DNA from: Planctomycetota bacterium
GTDB lineage: Bacteria > Planctomycetota > J058 > JAJDCQ01
DNA length: 58,324 bases
Direction: 5' to 3'
Assembly: GCA_029260755.1 (NCBI GenBank)
Contig: JAJDCQ010000241.1
Coordinates: 1 to 58,324, forward strand
The notes under the pieces are model-generated. The model was not told the DNA's origin. It did no database searches and saw nothing but the letters and a program-made list of their open reading frames with translations. Positions 45,368 through 52,776 of the stretch are shown in pieces (position 1 is the stretch's first letter; each line of letters begins with the position of its first letter). A program made the translations under genes and the position numbers.

Positions 45368-47046
45368 GATCGCGGATGGATCTCCTCATCGCGCGTCCGC
45401 ACGACGTCGAGGGCGACCGCGGCCGGTCGGAGCCGCAGCTCGGGAACGCCTTCGGAGATGCCCGCGTCGGCCTCGAATCCGAAGGTGCCGCTCGATGCGG
45501 CGAGGAGCAGGCGCGCGGCGGCCTCCCCGCGGGCCTCGCCGAGGGAGGCGGACGCGATCACGCCCGCCCGGAGGAGGAGCTCCCCGTCGCCGTCCGCGGT
45601 CCGGACCGAGAGGCGGCCGTTCCTCTCGTTGAGCTCGAGGAACTGCACGATCTCGAGGAGCTCGAGGCCGGAGAAGCCGCCGCCGAGCTGGCCCGACGAC
45701 ACGACCGGATTGCTCTGGGTGGAGGTGATGCCGCGGCGCCGGCCGGGGCCGGGCTTTCGTTTCGGCGCGTCGCGCGGGTCGTTCTGGCAGGCGACGAGGA
45801 GAGCGTAGTCGAGCGCCGCCATCACGTCGTCCGCCCCCGAGAAGCGCTCGCTCGGCTCCTTGGTCAGCAGCTTCTCGATCGCTCCCTCGAGCAGCGGCGA
45901 GACGCCGGGGAGGAGGCTCCCGAGGCGTCGCGGCGGCGTCGCCAGGACGCGTCGGACGACGCCGAGGGCCGTCCCGGTGAACGGCGGCTGCCCGGTGACG
46001 GCGTAGAAGAGGGTCGCGCCGAGCCCGTAGAGATCGCTCCGGGGGCCGACCTCGCGCGGATCTCTGATCTGCTCGGGCGCGAGGAAGGCCGGATCGGCGA
46101 GCGTCTCGCTCGTGCCGTCGGCGGCGACGCCGTGACCCGCGTCGAGGTCGTCGACGAAGCCGAACCCGATCAGCTTCGCGACGCCGCCGCGCGAGATCAT
46201 CACGGTCTCCGGGCGGACGTCCCGGTGGACGATCCGATCCCGATGGATGAGGCCGAGAGCGCGAGCGATCTGGACGCCGACCGACAGAGCCTGCCGCACC
46301 CCGAGCGGGCGCCGCTCGACGGCGTCGGCGAGGCTCTCGCCGCGGATGAGCGTGGTGACGAAGAAGCAGCGGTCGCGCTCATCGCAGACGTCGGCGACGC
46401 GCGCGATGTTGGGGTGATCGAGGTTGGCGAGGGCCTCGGCCGCGCGGAGGAACCGCGTCCGCTGATCGAGCGTCGCGCCGCGGCGAAGGAGCGTGACGGC
46501 CACGTCGCGGTCCCGGTGCCGGGCGTGGTAGGTCAGCGTGCACGCTCCCGACGAGAGGAGCTCCACGGCGTCGTATCCGGGAATCGGCGGCAGGAAGGCG
46601 GCGGCGTCCGCCGGCGCCCCCGTCGCGGGCGTTCCGCCGGTCCGCTCCCGATCCCGGTCCGCCTTGAGCGAGGCCGTCTTCCGCGCGGGCGTCTGACTCG
46701 CGTCATCGATGAGCAGATGCGCTCGCCCGATCCGGATCTGGTCGCCCGGCCGGGCGACGACGGCCGCCTGGACCCGGACGCCGTTGACCTCGGTCCCGTT
46801 TCGGCTGGCGAGGTCGCGCACGATCAGCCCCGCCGGGCTGCCCTCGAGGGAGCAGTGGCGCCGGCTCACGAGGCCGTCATCGACGATGAAGTCGGCCTCG
46901 GCGGACCGGCCGAGGGTGACGAGGTCGCCCCGGCCGATCTTGAATCCGACCGACTGGGCGCCGAGCAGCTTGACGAAGTGATCGGGCAACACGGTCCTCG
47001 CGGGGATAGGGAGTCCGAGGTTCGGAGAGCGCAAACGCAATGCCAT
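45364..47046 (-). CDS. FHA - pseudokinase - PATAN protein, cassette 2
   Basis: A 560-residue paralogue of the protein at 42344-43972 with the same order: FHA (~35-110, LVTLGRSAEADF, SRRHCSL, SRNGTEVNG), kinase fold (~165-430) and DUF4388/PATAN (~475-555). The ATP-anchoring Lys is Thr185 (VAVT), the catalytic-loop Asn is Thr (HRDVRPET, His274), and DFG is GFG (Gly294). It therefore lacks three core catalytic positions. The ATG at 47046 gives an N-terminus matching the paralogue's FHA start. Transcription diverges from the microcompartment operon across the 250-bp region with three dyads. Confidence 0.88.
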   Translation of the reverse strand: MALRLRSPNLGLPIPARTVLPDHFVKLLGAQSVGFKIGRGDLVTLGRSAEADFIVDDGLVSRRHCSLEGSPAGLIVRDLASRNGTEVNGVRVQAAVVARPGDQIRIGRAHLLIDDASQTPARKTASLKADRDRERTGGTPATGAPADAAAFLPPIPGYDAVELLSSGACTLTYHARHRDRDVAVTLLRRGATLDQRTRFLRAAEALANLDHPNIARVADVCDERDRCFFVTTLIRGESLADAVERRPLGVRQALSVGVQIARALGLIHRDRIVHRDVRPETVMISRGGVAKLIGFGFVDDLDAGHGVAADGTSETLADPAFLAPEQIRDPREVGPRSDLYGLGATLFYAVTGQPPFTGTALGVVRRVLATPPRRLGSLLPGVSPLLEGAIEKLLTKEPSERFSGADDVMAALDYALLVACQNDPRDAPKRKPGPGRRRGITSTQSNPVVSSGQLGGGFSGLELLEIVQFLELNERNGRLSVRTADGDGELLLRAGVIASASLGEARGEAAARLLLAASSGTFGFEADAGISEGVPELRLRPAAVALDVVRTRDEEIHPRS

Positions 47047-47087
47047 CGCCGTAACGCCTGGGCGGGCCGAGACGGCGGGCGCCGGGC

Positions 47088-47147
47088 GTCTCCGATGGAG
47101 ACACGGACCGTCTCGTTCGGAGACAGTCGATCGTTCCGGTCGGAGAC
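47088..47147. promoter_or_regulatory. array of three 15-bp dyad operator sites
   Basis: GTCTCCGATGGAGAC (47088-47102), GTCTCGTTCGGAGAC (47110-47124) and GTTCCGGTCGGAGAC (47133-47147) share arms and length and are spaced 22 and 23 bp apart, about two helical turns. A half-site GGAGAC recurs at 47167-47172. They lie between the divergent kinase-cassette and microcompartment operons, 60-120 bp upstream of the latter's -35. Confidence 0.65.
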
Positions 47148-47206
47148 GCTCTCGCGCGGGGCCAGCGGAGACGCCGTCCGGCACGTAGCCACCCGCCTCA
47201 CCGGCC

Positions 47207-47236
47207 TTTACATCGCACGACGGGCGCCGGTAGAAT
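47207..47236 (+). promoter_or_regulatory. promoter of the microcompartment operon
   Basis: TTTACA (47207-47212), an 18-bp spacer and TAGAAT (47231-47236) form a near-consensus sigma-70 promoter with start expected near 47243, leaving a ~54-nt leader before the ATG at 47297. Confidence 0.75.
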
Positions 47237-47296
47237 CCCCGGCTTCGTGGGGAAACGGGGGCCGGGCCGCGCAGGCTCGACCCGCCAGGGGAGCGC

Positions 47297-47854
47297 ATGC
47301 GGACCGCCTGGGACCGGGCGTTGGGCCTGATCGAGACGATCGGGCTCGTCGGCGCCATCGAGTCGCTCGATGCCATGTCGAAGGCGGCCGAGGTCCGGCT
47401 CCAGGGCCCCGACCGCGCCGGCGCCGGCCTCTACCTCGTCACCGTCCGCGGGAACGTCGGCGCGGTGAAGGCGGCGGTCGAGGCGGGGGCGCGCGCGGCG
47501 GAGCGGGTCGGGCCGGTCGTCGGCGTCCACATCATCCCGAAGCCGGACCCGGCGACCGACGCCGTGCTCACCGATCCCCCCGAGACCGGACCGGCCGCCA
47601 GCCCGGCGCCGCGTCGCCCCCGCGCCCCGGCCGGGAAGCCGAAGACGAAGCGAACCTCCAGGAAGGCGACGCCGAAGAAGCAGGCGGCCAAGAAGAAGAC
47701 GGCCAAGAAGAAGACTCGCGCGAAGGCGGCCCCGAAGAAGAAGCGCGCGACCAAGAAGAAGGCCTCGGCCACCCGGAAGAAGCGGGTCTCGGGGCGCTCC
47801 TCTTCCGGTCGTTCGCGGCGCCCGTCGGGGCGGACCCGAGGCCGGAACAAGTGA
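47297..47854 (+). CDS. BMC-H shell protein with histone-H1-like C-terminal tail
   Basis: A 185-residue protein. Residues 1-92 are one BMC domain (ALGLIETIGLVGAIESLDAM, VTVRGNVGAVKAAVEAGARAAERVG, VHIIPKPD) that should form hexameric shell tiles. The pore-loop position reads AGAG instead of the usual IGGG-type. Residues ~95-185 are an extraordinary Lys/Arg/Ala/Pro tail (KKKTAKKKTRAK, KKKRATKKKAS, SSSGRSRRPSGRTRGRNK) resembling histone H1 or bacterial HC1-like tails. Such tails bind nucleic acid or acidic surfaces. First gene of the operon, with GGGGAG before the ATG; 13 bp before the dehydrogenase. Confidence 0.93.
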   Translation: MRTAWDRALGLIETIGLVGAIESLDAMSKAAEVRLQGPDRAGAGLYLVTVRGNVGAVKAAVEAGARAAERVGPVVGVHIIPKPDPATDAVLTDPPETGPAASPAPRRPRAPAGKPKTKRTSRKATPKKQAAKKKTAKKKTRAKAAPKKKRATKKKASATRKKRVSGRSSSGRSRRPSGRTRGRNK

Positions 47855-47867
47855 TGAGGGCTGACCC

Positions 47868-49709
47868 GTGAGCGACAACCGTCTCAGCCTGAGCCCGATG
47901 GCGCCGACCGACTCGGTCTTCGCGCCGTCGCGGGGCGGCGACGGCGACCTCGTCGCCCTCCAGGAGGTCCGCGACCTCCTCGGGAAGGCGCGCGCGGCGC
48001 GCCTCGCCCTCGAGGACTACGACCAGGCGGCGACCGACCGGATCGTCGAGGCGATGGTCGAGGCGGGGGTCCGCCACAGCTTCGATCTCGCGAAGCTCGC
48101 CGTCGCGGAGAGCGGCTTCGGCGTGGTCGCCGGCAAGACGCTCAAGAACCTCTTCAGCACCGAGTTCACCTGGCAGCACATCAAGGACATGAAGACGGTC
48201 GGCGTCATCAACCGCGATGACGAGCGCCGCGTCTACGAGATCGCGCATCCCGCCGGCACCGTCGCGGCCGTGATCCCGATCACGAACCCGACGTCGACCG
48301 CGATGTTCAAGTGCATCATCGCGCTCAAGGCGCGGTGCTCCATCGTCGTCAGCCCGCACCCGCGCGGCGTCGCGTGCATCTACGAGGCCTGCAAGATCCT
48401 CTACGAGGCGGCGCTGCGGGCGGGCGCGCCCGAGGGCTGCATCAGCTGCCTCACCAAGCCGACGCTCCAGAGCACCAACGAGCTGATGCGCCACCGCTGG
48501 ACGAGCCTGATCCTCGCCACCGGCGGGGCGGGTCTGGTGACGGCCGCCTACAGCAGCGGCAAGCCGGCCTTCGGCGTCGGGCCGGGCAACTCGCCCGCCT
48601 ACGTCGACCGGAGCGCCGACCCGAAGCGCGCCGCGCGCGCGCTGACCCTCGGCCAGGTCTTCGACAACGGAACGATCTGCAGCTCCGAGCAGTCGATCGT
48701 GCTCGACCGCCCGATCGCGAACGCCTTCCTCGACGAGATGCGCGGGCGCGGCGCGCACATCTGCACCGAGGCCGAGGTCGACGCGCTCCGCCCCGTCATC
48801 GTCGAGGCCGGCGGCGGCCGCCAGAACCCGGACATCGTCGGTCAGTATCCGCGGGTCATCGCCGAGATGGCCGGCTTCCAGGTGCCGCACGATACGACGA
48901 CGCTCATCTGCCCCGAGCGCGGCGTCGGGCGCGGCTACGAGCTCAGCTACGAGAAGCTCTCGCCGGTGCTCGCCCTCTACGCCGTCGACGGGTGGAAGGA
49001 GGGGCTCGCGCAGGCCGAGGAGCTCCTCCACTTCGGCGGGATGGGGCACAGCTCGGCGATCCACGCGACCGACGAGCGGGTCATCTTCCAGATGGCCGAG
49101 CGCCTCCACGCGAACCGGATCATGGTGAACTCGCCGACGACCCAGGGGGCGATCGGCTACACGACCGGGCTGTTCCCGTCGATGATGCTCGGCTGCGGGA
49201 CGCCGGGCGGGAACGTCGTGAGCGACAACATCGGCCCGCAGCACCTGATCAACACCAAGCGCCTCACGTTCGTCCGCGACGAGATGCTCGACGAGAACGA
49301 GCGCAACGACATCAGCTACCGCCGACAGGCCGGCGACACCCAGCTCCCCTGGGCGTCGAGCGTGCCGACGAGCGGGCGCGGCAAGGCCGAGTTCGTCGGC
49401 GCCGGCGGCTCGACGCGCCCCTGGTCGACCCCGCTGCCGAAGGCGGCGGAGGCGCGGCCGGTCCGGGCCGCGGGCGGCGCGGGCGACGGCGGCAGCGCCG
49501 GTCGGGTCTCGGCGGCCCTCTCGGGCGGCGGCGGCGCGACGCCGGCAACGGCGCCCGGCGGCGGCGACTCCAGCAACCTCTACCGCGTGGCGCCTGGCGG
49601 CGTCGCGCCGACGTCGGCGTCACGGGAGCGGGGGGCCTTCGGATCGGTCCTCCCCCTCACCGAGCGCGACATCGAGACGATCATCTCGCGGGCGAGCAAG
49701 CGCCCGTAG
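47868..49709 (+). CDS. CoA-acylating aldehyde dehydrogenase, microcompartment cargo
   Basis: A 613-residue NAD-dependent aldehyde dehydrogenase that converts an aldehyde plus CoA to acyl-CoA. The catalytic Cys271 lies in FDNGTICSSEQS; GVGPGNSPAYVDRSAD and the C-terminal GMGHSSAIHA, GCGTPGGN motifs are those of AdhE/EutE/PduP-type enzymes. After the catalytic domain (~1-495) comes an ~95-residue Gly/Ala/Ser linker and an amphipathic C-terminal helix LTERDIETIISRASKR, the usual form of an encapsulation peptide. GTG start with GGGCTGA upstream. The aldehyde source is not encoded nearby; a sugar or diol aldolase product is possible. Confidence 0.94.
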   Translation: MSDNRLSLSPMAPTDSVFAPSRGGDGDLVALQEVRDLLGKARAARLALEDYDQAATDRIVEAMVEAGVRHSFDLAKLAVAESGFGVVAGKTLKNLFSTEFTWQHIKDMKTVGVINRDDERRVYEIAHPAGTVAAVIPITNPTSTAMFKCIIALKARCSIVVSPHPRGVACIYEACKILYEAALRAGAPEGCISCLTKPTLQSTNELMRHRWTSLILATGGAGLVTAAYSSGKPAFGVGPGNSPAYVDRSADPKRAARALTLGQVFDNGTICSSEQSIVLDRPIANAFLDEMRGRGAHICTEAEVDALRPVIVEAGGGRQNPDIVGQYPRVIAEMAGFQVPHDTTTLICPERGVGRGYELSYEKLSPVLALYAVDGWKEGLAQAEELLHFGGMGHSSAIHATDERVIFQMAERLHANRIMVNSPTTQGAIGYTTGLFPSMMLGCGTPGGNVVSDNIGPQHLINTKRLTFVRDEMLDENERNDISYRRQAGDTQLPWASSVPTSGRGKAEFVGAGGSTRPWSTPLPKAAEARPVRAAGGAGDGGSAGRVSAALSGGGGATPATAPGGGDSSNLYRVAPGGVAPTSASRERGAFGSVLPLTERDIETIISRASKRP

Positions 49710-49741
49710 CGAATCACCAGAACGGATAGGAGACACACACC

Positions 49742-50041
49742 ATGAGCGAGATCGCTCTCGGGCTCATCGAGACCCGCGGCCTCGTCGGCTCCATCGAGGC
49801 GGCCGATGCGATGGTCAAGGCCGCCCGCGTGAAGCTGATCGGCAAGGAGACCATCGGGGGCGGCTACGTCACCGTGATGGTGCGCGGCGAGGTCGGCGCG
49901 GTGAAGGCCGCGACCGACGCCGGCGCCACCGCCGCTCGCCGCGTCGGCGAGCTGGTCAGCGTCCACGTCATCCCGCGCCCGCACTCGGAGGTCGAGAAGA
50001 TCCTCCCGAGCGCCGAGCAGCTCGCGGCCGCGTCGTCGTAG
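49742..50041 (+). CDS. BMC-H shell protein
   Basis: A 99-residue canonical single-domain microcompartment hexamer protein: ALGLIETRGLVGSIEAADAMVKAARVKLIGKETIGGGYVTVMVRGEVGAVKAATDAGA ... VHVIPRPH in shortened form, with a GKETIGGG pore loop. A strong GGATAGGAG site precedes the ATG, 32 bp after the dehydrogenase. It is likely the bulk facet protein of the shell. Confidence 0.96.
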   Translation: MSEIALGLIETRGLVGSIEAADAMVKAARVKLIGKETIGGGYVTVMVRGEVGAVKAATDAGATAARRVGELVSVHVIPRPHSEVEKILPSAEQLAAASS

Positions 50042-50145
50042 CGCTCCCCGCCGTCGGGAGGCGTTTCGACGGGCGATGACCGGTCGCCGCCCGCGCCCCG
50101 CGCGGGTGCGCGGCCGGGCATCCTCACCGAGAAAGGGTCGGCACC

Positions 50146-50781
50146 GTGTCTGTCGAGCTCCGGACCTTCTGTTACCTCGACGTGATGCAGCCGCAGTTCG
50201 CGGCGTTCACCGCGTCGACTGCCCGCGGCTACCTCCCCGTCGAGCGGCAGGCCGCCCTCTACGTCGAGGTCGCCCCGGGCATCGAGATCAACCGCATCAC
50301 CGACATTGCCTTGAAGAAGGCGAGCGTGACGCCGGCGATCCAGATCGTCGAGCGCGCCTACGGCCTGCTCGAGGTCCACGCCTTCGATCAGGGCGAGGTC
50401 CGGGCCGCCGGGCAGGCGATCCTCGATCATCTGGGCATGAGCGAGACCGACCGGCTCAAGCCGCGGGTCGCCTCCACCCAGATCATCACGAACCTGGACC
50501 CCTACCACGCGATGCTCATCAACCGGAGTCGATCCGGCTCGATGATCCTCGCGGGGCAGACGCTCTACATCCTCGAGGTGCACCCGGCCGCCTACGCGAC
50601 CATCGCCGCCAACGAGGCGGAGAAGACCTCGCCGATCACCGTCGTCGAGCTCCGCCCGTCCGGCGCGTTCGGTCGCGTCTGGCTCGGCGGCTCCGAGGCC
50701 GCGATCGAGGAGGCCGCCCGCGGGGCGCTGGCCGCGCTCGAGTCGATCGACGGCCGCGAAAACTCGGGCAAGTCGATCTGA
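50146..50781 (+). CDS. CsoS1D-like tandem BMC-T shell protein
   Basis: A 211-residue protein with two circularly permuted BMC domains (~1-100 and ~104-205). N-terminal LRTFCYLDVMQPQFAAF, the IVERAYG segment with Glu69-Arg70 at the place of the gating pair of CsoS1D, and MILAGQTLYILEVHPAAYATIAANEAEK are the marks of the stacking BMC-T type known from carboxysomes and the Haliangium ochraceum shell. Such trimers stack into gated double layers passing larger molecules. GTG start. Last shell gene of the operon. Confidence 0.93.
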   Translation: MSVELRTFCYLDVMQPQFAAFTASTARGYLPVERQAALYVEVAPGIEINRITDIALKKASVTPAIQIVERAYGLLEVHAFDQGEVRAAGQAILDHLGMSETDRLKPRVASTQIITNLDPYHAMLINRSRSGSMILAGQTLYILEVHPAAYATIAANEAEKTSPITVVELRPSGAFGRVWLGGSEAAIEEAARGALAALESIDGRENSGKSI

Positions 50782-50806
50782 TCGGGCTCGCCCGCGCGAG
50801 GCGCTC

Positions 50807-51724
50807 GTGACCCAGAGCGCCTCGCCCGCCTCCGCCCGCCTCCTCGTCCTGGCCGCGGCCCTCTTCTTCTCGACGGGGGGCGCCGCGATCAAGGCCTGCT
50901 CGATGACCGCGTGGCAGGTCGCGGGCCTTCGGAGCGGGATCGCCGCCCTCACCCTGTTCCTGCTCCTGCCTGCTGCGCGCCGCGGCTGGTCGTGGCGCGC
51001 GGTCGGGGTCGGCTGCGTCTACGCCTCGTGCCTGACGCTGTTCTCGATCTCGAACAAGCTGACGACCGCCGCGAACACGATCTTCCTCCAGTCGAGTGCG
51101 CCCCTCTACATCCTGCTGCTCGGACCCTGGCTGCTCCGCGAGCCGGTGCGGCGGCGCGACGTCGTCATGATGGCGGCGATGGCGGTCGGCCTCGGCTTCT
51201 TCTTCGTCGGGACGCCCGAACCGTCGACCACCGCGCCGCAGCCGCTCCTCGGGGATCTCCTCGCGGTCGCCTCGGGCGTGGCGTGGGCGGGGACGATCGT
51301 GGGGCTCCGAGGCGTCGGTCGGATCCGACCAGCCGTGGACCTGGGGGCGGGCGGCGACGACGCGACCCCGGGCGAGGACGCGGCCGGATCCGCGCGCGAG
51401 GGCAACGCCATCCCGGCCGTCGTCTGCGGCAACGCGATCGCGTTCCTGGTGTCGCTCCCGTTCGCGCTCCCGATCGAGACCCGCGCGCCGATCGACTGGG
51501 CGCTCATCTCCTACCTCGGCGTCTTCCAGATCGGCGCGGCCTACATCTGCATGACGCTCGGGCTTCGCCGGGTGAGCGCCCTCGAGGCGTCGCTCCTGCT
51601 CATGCTCGAGCCGGTCCTGAGCCCGGTCTGGGCGTTCGCCTTCCAGGGCGAGGTGCCCGGGCCGTGGTCGATCGCCGGCGGGGGGCTGATCCTGGTGGCG
51701 ACGGTGGCGAACGCTCGGCGCTGA
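50807..51724 (+). CDS. EamA/DMT-family transporter
   Basis: A 305-residue inner-membrane protein with about ten TM helices in two EamA repeats: LLVLAAALFFSTGGAAIKAC ... LLGPWLLREPV for the first, and ISYLGVFQIGAAYICMTLGLRRVSALEASLLLMLEPV for the second. Acidic loop (~180-200) between halves. Transports small metabolites; the substrate is unknown. It starts at a GTG 26 bp after the BMC-T gene and may export or import a metabolite of that pathway. Confidence 0.9.
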   Translation: MTQSASPASARLLVLAAALFFSTGGAAIKACSMTAWQVAGLRSGIAALTLFLLLPAARRGWSWRAVGVGCVYASCLTLFSISNKLTTAANTIFLQSSAPLYILLLGPWLLREPVRRRDVVMMAAMAVGLGFFFVGTPEPSTTAPQPLLGDLLAVASGVAWAGTIVGLRGVGRIRPAVDLGAGGDDATPGEDAAGSAREGNAIPAVVCGNAIAFLVSLPFALPIETRAPIDWALISYLGVFQIGAAYICMTLGLRRVSALEASLLLMLEPVLSPVWAFAFQGEVPGPWSIAGGGLILVATVANARR

Positions 51725-51765
51725 TCGGCGGACCCGGGCACGCGATGCGACTGCCGTCGCGGGAA

Positions 51766-51906
51766 GACGATCCACAGATTGCACAGCACAGATTACACAG
51801 ATTGCCGCGGGCGGCTCCATGTCGTTGCCGATGCCGGCAATGGCCGCGCGACGGCGACGGACGTTCGCCTTCGGCAACTCGTCATCTGTGTAGTCTGTGG
51901 ATCGTC
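51766..51906. repeat. large imperfect inverted repeat (CACAGATTACACAG family)
   Basis: Arms GACGATCCACAGA (51766-51778) and TCTGTGGATCGTC (51894-51906) are exact reverse complements. Inside are CACAGATTACACAGATT (51787-51803) and ATCTGTGTAGTCTGTGG (51884-51900), extending the pairing. The ~80-bp centre has no gene. Sequences of this type recur between genes in many bacterial genomes. It lies between convergent genes and could fold into a long stem or be a mobile repeat. Confidence 0.7.
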
Positions 51907-51935
51907 ATCCGTTCAGGGCGCCGATCCTCGCGTGA

Positions 51936-52706
51936 TCAGCGCCGCCCGCGCCGCCCGCCCCGCGGGTAGAGCGTCAGCGTGTTGCCCGCGCCCGAGAACT
52001 TCCCGTGGGCCTGCTCGGCGAGGACGTGGAGCGCCTTGATCAGGAGCACGTCGTTGAGCTGAACGGTGACGAGGTCGGGCTCGAACTTCGGGCCGATGTT
52101 GAACGCGCCGCCCGTCTTCTCCGAGATGAAGTCGAGCACGTCCTTCGCGTTCGCGTTGCTGAAGTTGAAGTCGGTCCGCTGCTCGTGGAGCGGGCGGCGG
52201 ACCGTCTCGTAGAGGGTGCCGGTGAGGTCGACGTGGTTCGCGATGCGGAGCGACCGCTTGCCCGGGAGCTTGGCGTGGATCCACACCAGCCCGTGCTGAA
52301 CCGTCCAGTCGAGGTCGATCGGCCTGCAGAGCATGTCGAGCGCGTCGCGGAGCGGCTTGTTCCGCGCGACGAGGTTCATCTGGACGCCCTCGACATCGAA
52401 GAGGGCGCGCTGGGTGAAGGTGATGTTCACGCGGGTGGCGCTCCGCATCCCGCGGAGGATCCGCGTGAACGAGGTCGCCTCGCGGTACTGAACGTCGACC
52501 TTCTCCGAGTCGAGGGCCGCCTCGACCTCGTCATCGGTGTCGAGGTAGGCGTCGTCGGGGTCCGGGTTCGGGGCGGGCTCCCCGTCGTCCGCCGCCTTCT
52601 TCTCGTCGTCGGCGCGCGCCGGAGGCGCGACCGCGGCCGGGGCGGCGAGGACGATGGCGACCACGGCGGCGGAAGGGACCAGGGTGAGGCGCAGCTCTCG
52701 AAGCAT
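51936..52706 (-). CDS. exported protein with secretin-N/STN-like domains (1)
   Basis: A 256-residue exported protein. The signal peptide (RELRLTLVPSAAVVAIVLAAPA) ends near PPARA-DD; an acidic Asp/Glu linker follows. Two beta-alpha-beta repeats are visible: residues ~95-160 (RVNITFTQRALFDVEG ... PLRDALDMLCRPIDLDWTVQHGLVWIH) and ~180-250 (TDFNFSNANAKDVLDFISEKTGGAFNI ... LLIKALHVLAEQAH). This is the STN/secretin N0-type fold, normally a periplasmic recognition module. There is no beta-barrel or TonB domain. CGAGGAGAT precedes the ATG. It probably follows the next gene in one transcription unit (70-bp gap). Confidence 0.8.
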   Translation of the reverse strand: MLRELRLTLVPSAAVVAIVLAAPAAVAPPARADDEKKAADDGEPAPNPDPDDAYLDTDDEVEAALDSEKVDVQYREATSFTRILRGMRSATRVNITFTQRALFDVEGVQMNLVARNKPLRDALDMLCRPIDLDWTVQHGLVWIHAKLPGKRSLRIANHVDLTGTLYETVRRPLHEQRTDFNFSNANAKDVLDFISEKTGGAFNIGPKFEPDLVTVQLNDVLLIKALHVLAEQAHGKFSGAGNTLTLYPRGGRRGRR

Positions 52707-52776
52707 CACGGATCTCCTCGTGGGGGGCGACGACGACCTCATCGTAGGGGCGCGCCGGCGCGCGCGCCAGAGTCGA

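Noticed and set aside
47047..47376. Longer N-terminus for the cassette-2 FHA protein
   Set aside because: It would cover the dyad array and the microcompartment promoter, and its sequence is not protein-like.
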